Source of the DNA: a virus
Length of the DNA stretch: 28,959 nucleotides
Reading direction: 5' to 3' (one strand)
IMG/VR virus record: IMGVR_UViG_3300047169_000009
Location: 1 to 28,959 of that record
Below the pieces are notes generated by a model that was given only the letters and a program-made list of their open reading frames with translations, had not been told where the DNA came from and did not search any database. A program made the translations under genes and the position numbers. Positions 22,885 through 28,959 of this stretch are shown here, one piece after another (within the stretch, counting starts at the first letter, position 1; each line of letters begins with the position of its first letter).

Positions 22885-22907
22885 AAAAAAAGCCGCCCGT
22901 GGGCGGC
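22885..22907 (-). terminator. Rho-independent terminator before sheath gene
   Basis: GCCGCCC (22892-22898) and GGGCGGC (22901-22907) form the stem on the minus strand, and a run of seven U follows. It ends the upstream fibre/depolymerase transcript. It shares the GCCGCC/GGCGGC stem of the other two. Confidence 0.85.
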
Positions 22908-22929
22908 ATGCGGATTCGTGAATCGAAAA

Positions 22930-24219
22930 TCAGAAGAAAAGGAAGAAATCTCCCGCGTTACCATTGCTCACCAGCGGCGCCACAGCGAAGGTGAAACCCT
23001 GGTATCCGCCTGTCGTAGTGGCACCAGCGGTCGGATTGATTGCCCCGGGCGCCGACTGTTGAACGTATTCAAGGAACGTCTTGTTCGCATTCCCGGTGGT
23101 GAGCGGAATTGCTGTCATTGCGTTCGGCGTCGTCCCTGCGGTCGGCTCTGCTCCGCCGCTCACGCCAATTTGCAGGGAAAAAACCAGGTCCGTCCCGGTC
23201 GTCGTCACTGATCCCGATGTCAGAACGTCCGTTCCCGTTCCAGACGACGCGATGAAGTTCTGCGCGGAACCATCGTATTGCGCGCCAGCTATGCCGATGG
23301 CAAAGTCGTAGTACATCGTCGAACCCGGCGCGGTCAGCGTTATGACGTGCGTTCCCGCAACGGCGCTATCCAACTTCCAAATCGCCGGATAGAGACCAGA
23401 ACTGCCAGGGTTTGAAGCCTGCTGCTCAAGCGTGAACGCGCCGCTCAGGTTCGACGACACCGAGGATGCTGGCGGACTCTGACCATCGGTATGAACGACG
23501 ATCACGCCAGTTGCCGGCATGACGATGGTGATGGATGCAGTCGAAGCACCCCCGGGGGAAACTTCAACCGGCGTGACGATCTGCATTCCATACGTCGGAT
23601 ACACGGAAAACGTAATGCCGATGATGTCGCCCGCAATCGTCTGCTGGCCCGTTGGATTGATCGCACCGGCTGTGGTTTGTTGAAAGTAGCCGTAGACAAC
23701 CGCGCCTGGTGCGACGCCCGAAGTGATCGCCGTGAAAGCATTCGGAGATGTGCCAACAGTCGGATTTGCAGATCCGCCTTGCGAGTTGAGAACCTCGAAC
23801 ACCAAAGCCGGCAGCGTCGTCGTTATCGAACCCGTGAGGAGCGCGTTCGCGCCCGTCCCCGCGCCGGCGCCATTATCGAAACTGGCCGATGGGCCGAGCC
23901 GCGAGTTCGTTACATACCACCCGCCGACGTAGCGAATGTTCGCGGCGCTGTTCGTGACGGTAATGACGTGCGTACCCGCCTGCGCATTGTCGAGCTGATA
24001 TAGGACGGTGTAGTCACCGAACGATCCGCCAGAGGTGCTTTGCTTCTGCGTCAGCGCGCCGCCGATGTTTGACGTTGCTCCTGTCGGCGGCGTCGTGTTG
24101 TTCTTCGTGATGACATGGATCGTCGAACCATTGCTAGGCACGACGACGGTGATTGGTGCCGAAGCAAGACCACCCGCAAGGTTTTCGACCAGAGTACCAA
24201 TGACCGGAAGCTGGCTCAT
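22930..24219 (-). CDS. Beta-rich structural protein with internal duplication
   Basis: The protein has 429 residues and consists of two homologous ~200-residue halves. The first opens with SAPITVVVPSNGSTIHVIT and the second with ASITIVMPATGVIVVHTDG. Both contain AGTHVIT, a SGSxTTTxxxLVF strand, GTxPNAxTAI, and AGAINPT before a GFTFxVxP-type ending. The composition (Thr, Ser, Gly, Val) and repeats suggest a virion surface or fibre protein. No catalytic motif was seen and no family recognised. It is coupled to the GH5 gene by ATGA and ends at the terminator before the sheath. Confidence 0.6.
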   Translation of the reverse strand: MSQLPVIGTLVENLAGGLASAPITVVVPSNGSTIHVITKNNTTPPTGATSNIGGALTQKQSTSGGSFGDYTVLYQLDNAQAGTHVITVTNSAANIRYVGGWYVTNSRLGPSASFDNGAGAGTGANALLTGSITTTLPALVFEVLNSQGGSANPTVGTSPNAFTAITSGVAPGAVVYGYFQQTTAGAINPTGQQTIAGDIIGITFSVYPTYGMQIVTPVEVSPGGASTASITIVMPATGVIVVHTDGQSPPASSVSSNLSGAFTLEQQASNPGSSGLYPAIWKLDSAVAGTHVITLTAPGSTMYYDFAIGIAGAQYDGSAQNFIASSGTGTDVLTSGSVTTTGTDLVFSLQIGVSGGAEPTAGTTPNAMTAIPLTTGNANKTFLEYVQQSAPGAINPTAGATTTGGYQGFTFAVAPLVSNGNAGDFFLFF

Positions 24220-26342
24220 GTGGCGTGGTTGCTCATCCAGTTAAACATGAACTGTCCGGCACCAGGCTGCGGAGTGTGATTTGCCTGAATGAGGCCGAAG
24301 TCCCATCCGTTCGCGTTGTACCAACCGCCATTTGGGTTATAGGAGAACGCCGACAGACTGACGCCGTTCGTGTCGCACCATGCGGTCAGCGCCGACAGCC
24401 ATGGCGCTCCGACAATTCCCGCGCCCGTGTGTTCGCCGGTTTCCGTGATGACGATGGGAACACCGGCGCCGCCGTTGAAAGTGTTCTTGAGCGTGACGAC
24501 CTGCGCCCAGGTGTCGTACGCCGGCCAATCTCCGGTACCAGAGTTGCCCGTGGTCGAGAACGTGAGATTGAACGTCGCCCCGGTTCCCGACCCCGTCGTG
24601 CTGTACTGGCCGACTGGCCCAGTGGGTTCCGTCAATTGCGAATACACGCCGCCAACCAAAGCACCGCTGTACGTCGTGCCGCCATACTCATTTTCGTTGC
24701 CACCGGATACACCAGGAGTCCCCGCCGTCCAACCAGCAAGTTGAACACCGGTAATCACACCCGCGCTGGTGGATGTCACTTGCAAAGCAGCCTGCCAGTA
24801 CACGCCGCCCGAACTCGGTCCGCCGCTCTCGTCCATCGGCAGCAAGATCATGTCGCCCAAAGAGTACGAGATCCCGCTGGTTGGTGCTGCGCCTTGTGCC
24901 GCAAATGTAAGTTGGGTTGCGGTGTTAGCGGTTACCGTTGCTTGGTACGTTACGCTGGAAACCGTGTAGATGACGATCTGCCCGACTTTGCTATTGACGG
25001 TCCATGATTGGGACGAGTCGTTCAAAGTCGTCGTTGTGCCAACCGATGTCGTCGTGCTGGTCAATCCGCTGTACCCGCTTCCCCCTGTCGCAACCGATAC
25101 CGCTGTGATCCGGCTTGCGGAAGGGTATGGGTGCCATGAAGCGCCAATGTTGGCCGTCCAGACACCGTAGGTACCAGCGTTCCAGCCGGTCGGAGCCGTC
25201 GTATCCGTGGGGGCGTAGGCGCCCCAAGAACCCAGATCCTTGTTGTAATTTAGTCCCGACAAAAGACATAGATTTCCTGCCCCCGTTGCACGGATCGCAG
25301 ATAGCATCTGCGCGTGGCCGGCCACGTACCAACCATACGTGCCGTTTGTAACGGTGACAGACGTTCCCGAGGTAGAACCAGTGATTACTGTACCGGTGGC
25401 AATGGTTCCACCCGTGACACTGAAAACGTCTATGTGTTGCGTACCAGACGAAGCAAGTCCAGTCGTTGTGTTCAGGTAGTAACAGAGAATTTTGCCGGTT
25501 ATGCCCGTCGGTGACGTTGTGGTAAATGTCTCGCCAGCTACGAAAGAACCCGTGCCGCCTGTAGGCGTCGTACAGAAATACGGCAACACAAACTGATAAC
25601 CACCACCGCTTGATTGCACGGTCGCATAGCTGCTGTTGTAGAGCCCGCCGTTCATCAGCAGGTTCCAGTTGCCAGCACTGTCCCCATAGGGTTCTGGCTC
25701 GTTGAACAACTCAAAGATGACCGAACGGTTATCAACCGTCCCACCGTTCATTTTCAACGCCGTGCCGTTGGGGTATCCGAATACGCTCGCCAGTGATTGC
25801 CAGCACTGAATGCTGTTGTCCTGGTTCGCCATGATGTCCTGCCCGAAAGGCGCGGAACGACCTGGATTGGTCCAGGCAAGAACCAGAATCACGTAACAGC
25901 CGATGGAGTTGTACTGCGCTACCTTGGCAATCAACTGGCTGCGGTATACGCCGTACGGGTCCGGGTTGACAACGGTGCCGTTGTTTTCGTTGACCGAGTA
26001 CCCCATCCAGGATGCTTCGTTGACACCGAGCCGGATGACATTTGGCTTCCACGCTTGCACGTAAGAAAGTGTTGGTCCGTTGGCAACATCGACGTTGTAA
26101 GTGCCGCCCGTGATGTCTCCTACGCCACCCTGATTCGCATTTCGGATGGAAGCCGATACCGTTCCTTCAATGTCGAAGCCGCGAAGCTGAATCGTCGTGC
26201 CGTGGCCGTTGACGAGGTTGCTGCCGTTCGCTAAAACCGATCCGTCGTATCCATGGACCGTGCCGCTTGTCGGCGGGTTGCCAAAACCTCCACCATACGA
26301 CGCCGCAAGCGCTGAGAGAAGAAGGTTGCTTTCGGCGTACAT
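24216..26342 (-). CDS. GH5-type glycoside hydrolase tail protein with inserted modules
   Basis: The protein has 708 residues. A (beta/alpha)8 glycoside hydrolase pattern of clan A is visible: IQLRGFDIEG (51-60), NVIRLGVNEASWMGY (101-115), then VIFELFNEPEPYG with the acid/base Glu215, a SWHPY segment (402-406), and VPIVITETGEHTG with the nucleophile Glu634 (GH5-like). Two beta-rich insertions, about 246-333 and 412-600, separate the catalytic residues. Both hold Ser/Thr/Gly-rich module sequence such as GGSGYSGLTSTT. A role in cutting a cell-surface polysaccharide such as cellulose or exopolysaccharide is likely. There is no signal peptide, which fits a virion component. It lies between fibre proteins in one transcript. 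Confidence 0.8.
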   Translation of the reverse strand: MYAESNLLLSALAASYGGGFGNPPTSGTVHGYDGSVLANGSNLVNGHGTTIQLRGFDIEGTVSASIRNANQGGVGDITGGTYNVDVANGPTLSYVQAWKPNVIRLGVNEASWMGYSVNENNGTVVNPDPYGVYRSQLIAKVAQYNSIGCYVILVLAWTNPGRSAPFGQDIMANQDNSIQCWQSLASVFGYPNGTALKMNGGTVDNRSVIFELFNEPEPYGDSAGNWNLLMNGGLYNSSYATVQSSGGGYQFVLPYFCTTPTGGTGSFVAGETFTTTSPTGITGKILCYYLNTTTGLASSGTQHIDVFSVTGGTIATGTVITGSTSGTSVTVTNGTYGWYVAGHAQMLSAIRATGAGNLCLLSGLNYNKDLGSWGAYAPTDTTAPTGWNAGTYGVWTANIGASWHPYPSASRITAVSVATGGSGYSGLTSTTTSVGTTTTLNDSSQSWTVNSKVGQIVIYTVSSVTYQATVTANTATQLTFAAQGAAPTSGISYSLGDMILLPMDESGGPSSGGVYWQAALQVTSTSAGVITGVQLAGWTAGTPGVSGGNENEYGGTTYSGALVGGVYSQLTEPTGPVGQYSTTGSGTGATFNLTFSTTGNSGTGDWPAYDTWAQVVTLKNTFNGGAGVPIVITETGEHTGAGIVGAPWLSALTAWCDTNGVSLSAFSYNPNGGWYNANGWDFGLIQANHTPQPGAGQFMFNWMSNHAT

Positions 26343-26344
26343 GC

Positions 26345-27379
26345 TCAGGCAACCGCGAGAGTGCGGAACTTGCTGGTAATAGCGTTGTACCTGGTACCAA
26401 TATCGACGGTTGCGCCGGATGCCACGCTTGTCGGGAAAGATATGGTGCTGTTTTCAAAACTTGACCCGGGTGTGACGCTAATTGTCGCCGATGCGATTAT
26501 TTGAATAACGAGCGGGTCGCGTGAGTTGGGCGTTCCTGTGAGCGTAAAACCGGTGATGTTAGTCGTTTGCCCAGAAACTATGACCGTGTTGAACTGGTCG
26601 GTGTTGATCGGGATGTTGGGCGCGTTGCCGGCGTACGTGAAGACGCGCTCCTTGATCCGCGTGTTGCTGATGAATGTGTTCTGGATGCCGCCGCCGCCGA
26701 CCAGGGTCCAAAGCGTCGTTACCGGGTTGTATTGCAGGACGTAGGTGCTGCGCGCCGTGCCGAAGGTCGTCGGCAGCGAGCAGTTGCCTGGCTCGACCTG
26801 GGCGCCGAGGGCGATCGCGATATTTGCCGCTGTACCGGTGAGGTTGATGATCAGCGGCTGGCCTGCGGTCGGCGTGCCAGTGATCGTGAGTCCGGTGATC
26901 GGTGTCGTCTGGGCCTCGATTTCCAGCACGTCGATCGCGTCGCTGTTGATCGAGTAAGTTGCCGTGTTGGCGTTCGTCGTGACCTCGCGGGGTTTCGTGC
27001 CGGCCAACGTCGCCGAGGCGCCCGGTAGGGTGTAATTGGCCGCCGCGGTGCCGGCAAGACCCCATCCAGCCGCAACCAGGTCGCCCCCTCCATTGCCGAT
27101 GACAGGCTGCCCTGCGGTGAGGACGCCTTCAAGGTGCGTGACCGTTCCAGAACCACCGCCGCCGAGGGAAAGCCCCGGGGGCGACACCACCGCCAAGGTC
27201 TGCAGGTTGACCAGAATAGGCCCGACTTGTGCCGGAACAGCGGGCGTCTGACCGACTGAAATTGCGGCTATGCCCTGCGCAATTAGAGCGCGGCCGAGCG
27301 CATCTTGGACAGTGGCAATCGCACCCACCCCTACCGGTACGCCGTTCAGGTCGTACGGTTGCAGGAAGGTCACGTCCAT
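26345..27379 (-). CDS. Tail fibre-like protein with two beta repeats
   Basis: The protein has 344 residues. The N-terminal ~80 residues contain ATVQDALGRALIAQGIA, shared with the tailspike upstream of it. Two related beta repeats follow: one around TTPITGLTITGTPTAGQPLII and one around TTNITGFTLTGTPNSRDPLVI. Each ends with a STYVLQYNPVTTLW- or TRYNAITSKFRT-type strand. Such repeats form fibre shafts or distal domains in phage structural proteins. AAGGACC precedes ATG 27379. No enzyme motif was found. Confidence 0.6.
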   Translation of the reverse strand: MDVTFLQPYDLNGVPVGVGAIATVQDALGRALIAQGIAAISVGQTPAVPAQVGPILVNLQTLAVVSPPGLSLGGGGSGTVTHLEGVLTAGQPVIGNGGGDLVAAGWGLAGTAAANYTLPGASATLAGTKPREVTTNANTATYSINSDAIDVLEIEAQTTPITGLTITGTPTAGQPLIINLTGTAANIAIALGAQVEPGNCSLPTTFGTARSTYVLQYNPVTTLWTLVGGGGIQNTFISNTRIKERVFTYAGNAPNIPINTDQFNTVIVSGQTTNITGFTLTGTPNSRDPLVIQIIASATISVTPGSSFENSTISFPTSVASGATVDIGTRYNAITSKFRTLAVA

Positions 27380-27394
27380 CGGTGGTCCTTGAGG

Positions 27395-28959
27395 TTACGG
27401 TGTAGCGTTCGTGCCGCCGTGCGCCGAAATGAACGTCGCAAAGCTGTGCTGGTAGGCCGAGTAATGCGACCAAGCGTTCAGCGTTCCGGTCAGCGTTGGA
27501 TCGACGGTGCAGTTGGAATGCCCAGCGACCAAACCCATGTTCCCGGTTGCGGCGAACAGCGGGTAGTTGCCGAGTGCCGCAAAGAAATTGAGATCCAGAC
27601 AAGTCGATGTCGTGCTGTTGTCGAACTTCAGGAACGCGCCTGTGTTCGTGTTCGTCGGGTTGTTGACGTTCAGCGACGATGAAAGGATGTCCACCATCAT
27701 CGGCTGATTGTTCGTCCCCTTGAAATACAAGGGGTAGAACGAAGCGAAGAACCCGTTCACCGTCACGTTGCTCACGGCCGAGCTGGCTGACAGGTTGTAG
27801 GTGCCCGCGCCGCCGGTACCGGTGCCCAGCGAAGTGATCGTCGTTCCCGCGGTGACGCCCGTGCCGCTTATGGTCTGCCCTACCATGAAAGTGCCGCTCA
27901 GGCCAGCCGGCACTGTCAAAACCGTGCCGCTGATCGAGCATCCAGGCGCGGTCGCAACCGCCGTCTGGTTCTCCACGCGCAAACCCGTCGCCCGAAAGCA
28001 CGTCACAACCGAGCTTGGTGACGACACCCGGATGCAGCAGTTGTCACTGTTGCCGCCGTTCACCGTAGCGCAGTACGTGCCGACCAGCAAGATGTCCAGG
28101 CCAGGATAAAAGTCCAGGGACAGGGCGCCGACCAGCCAAGTGTCAGTGACCGTGTAGAGCGTTTGGTTCCCGGTTCCGGAAGGAATCGACTGATATGCGC
28201 TGGTCACTCCGGTCGGCAGAGTGACCCCACAAATCAGCGCCGTGCAATACGGCGCGCTGAAATAGCATCCCTTGATCGAACAGAGGTCGCTATTGAAAAT
28301 GACGCAGGCACCTATAGCACCGGTGTTCTGTATCTCGACGTTGACCTTCTCGACGATCGCATTGAAATTGTTCGTGCTGGCTTGGTTGCTGGACAGCAAG
28401 ATCCCGCAAGTCGCGTTCCCCGTGTAGCTGCGGATACTCAAATCCTCGCACCGCGCGAAATTGGCCCCGCTGAAATCGACAACCGGATACGCGCCGGTCA
28501 TGCTCGCATTGATGATCGTCGAAAGGCGACCGTCACCGACAAGCGCCACTGTGACGCCGAACGTGCTTGCCGTGCAATCCAGGCCGTTGCCAGTGACCTT
28601 GTAGACGCCGGATGGCAAATGCACGGCGGGGTAGTACGACGGTGCGTTCCGGGCCGCGTTGATGGCCTTCTGGATCGCTGCCGTGCTGTCGGCTACCCCG
28701 GTGGGATCGGCGCCGTAGTCAAGTGCGTTGATGGCGGCGATTCGTGAAGGCAACCACGGAGCCGTCAAAGAAGCCAGGGGGCTCAGAACAGCATTCGTGT
28801 TCGGGTTGTAAAGGATCGGCAGCGAAGGCACTGCGATTTGAACGTTGGCGCTTTGGCTTCCGGCTTTTGCAATCCCCTGGCTTATAAGTGCGACGCCGAG
28901 GGAATCTTGAACCGTGGCTGTGGAACCCGCGGCGAGAATTTCACTGCCCAGAAGGTAGG
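27395..28959 (-). CDS. Pectate-lyase-fold tailspike, N-terminus beyond right edge
   Basis: The frame continues past 28831 with no start or stop to the right edge, so the true N-terminus is outside. Visible residues begin with a segment containing [17 protein letters not shown]. The block [27 protein letters not shown] is the standard opening of the parallel beta-helix Pectate_lyase_3 family, seen in many tailspikes. A beta module with [11 protein letters not shown] to [11 protein letters not shown] (about 27750-27945) is inserted in the C-terminal part. The fold suggests binding or depolymerising surface polysaccharide. Catalytic residues are not identifiable by eye. Confidence 0.8.
   Translation of the reverse strand, partial: YLLGSEILAAGSTATVQDSLGVALISQGIAKAGSQSANVQIAVPSLPILYNPNTNAVLSPLASLTAPWLPSRIAAINALDYGADPTGVADSTAAIQKAINAARNAPSYYPAVHLPSGVYKVTGNGLDCTASTFGVTVALVGDGRLSTIINASMTGAYPVVDFSGANFARCEDLSIRSYTGNATCGILLSSNQASTNNFNAIVEKVNVEIQNTGAIGACVIFNSDLCSIKGCYFSAPYCTALICGVTLPTGVTSAYQSIPSGTGNQTLYTVTDTWLVGALSLDFYPGLDILLVGTYCATVNGGNSDNCCIRVSSPSSVVTCFRATGLRVENQTAVATAPGCSISGTVLTVPAGLSGTFMVGQTISGTGVTAGTTITSLGTGTGGAGTYNLSASSAVSNVTVNGFFASFYPLYFKGTNNQPMMVDILSSSLNVNNPTNTNTGAFLKFDNSTTSTCLDLNFFAALGNYPLFAATGNMGLVAGHSNCTVDPTLTGTLNAWSHYSAYQHSFATFISAHGGTNATP

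Noticed and set aside
1-28959. CRISPR array or insertion sequence
   Set aside because: No regularly spaced direct repeats and no transposase gene with terminal inverted repeats were seen.

Overview
The window is a GC-rich stretch dominated by the late region of a contractile-tailed (myovirus-type) temperate phage. The codon usage and the tRNA-Arg(ACG) attachment sequence suggest a proteobacterial host, probably Burkholderiales. That host guess is inference. No capsid, portal, terminase or replication gene is present, so those should lie beyond the right edge.

Left part (1-3450): the C-terminal end of an HNH/DUF262-type nuclease runs in from the left edge. It is followed by a radC-like JAB gene on the minus strand, a structure-rich intergenic region, an excisionase-like HTH gene and a tyrosine integrase. 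The integrase stops inside its own terminator, about 40 bp from a fragment matching the 3' half of tRNA-Arg(ACG). The other half of the tRNA is not here. The site is therefore either the attP of an unintegrated phage genome or the junction of two elements integrated in tandem.

Control segment (3450-4520): a promoter with a palindrome between its -35 and -10 boxes precedes a second radC-like gene and a small XRE-type HTH gene, both on the plus strand.

Right part (4519-28959): this is read almost entirely right to left. In transcription order it runs: pectate-lyase-fold tailspike (cut by the window edge), a repeat-containing fibre protein, a GH5 glycoside-hydrolase protein, an internally duplicated beta-rich protein, sheath, tube, tail assembly chaperone with a -1 frameshift extension, an HK97-gp10-like protein, tape measure, LysM baseplate protein, hub, spike, gp25-like protein, baseplate J, tail protein I, and a collar-type fibre. 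Then come a four-cysteine protein, a coil-TM-barrel protein, endolysin, a holin candidate and a lipoprotein. Last is an accessory run: an Ala-rich protein, patatin, a hypothetical protein, an SPFH protein, a membrane micro-protein, a small basic protein, a metallophosphoesterase, a second membrane micro-protein, and a DUF5664 dATP/dGTP diphosphohydrolase-like protein. Many neighbours are coupled by ATGA or GTGA overlaps, and four minus-strand terminators punctuate the set.

The order sheath-tube-chaperone-tape-LysM-hub-V-W-J-I is Mu-like, but the surface-polysaccharide proteins sit upstream of the sheath. Points of most interest are the GH5 catalytic domain split by inserted modules, the patatin/SPFH run after the lysis genes, a lone opposite-strand membrane ORF between tail genes, an apparent AUA start for the tape measure, and a T-shaped inverted repeat upstream of the first radC.
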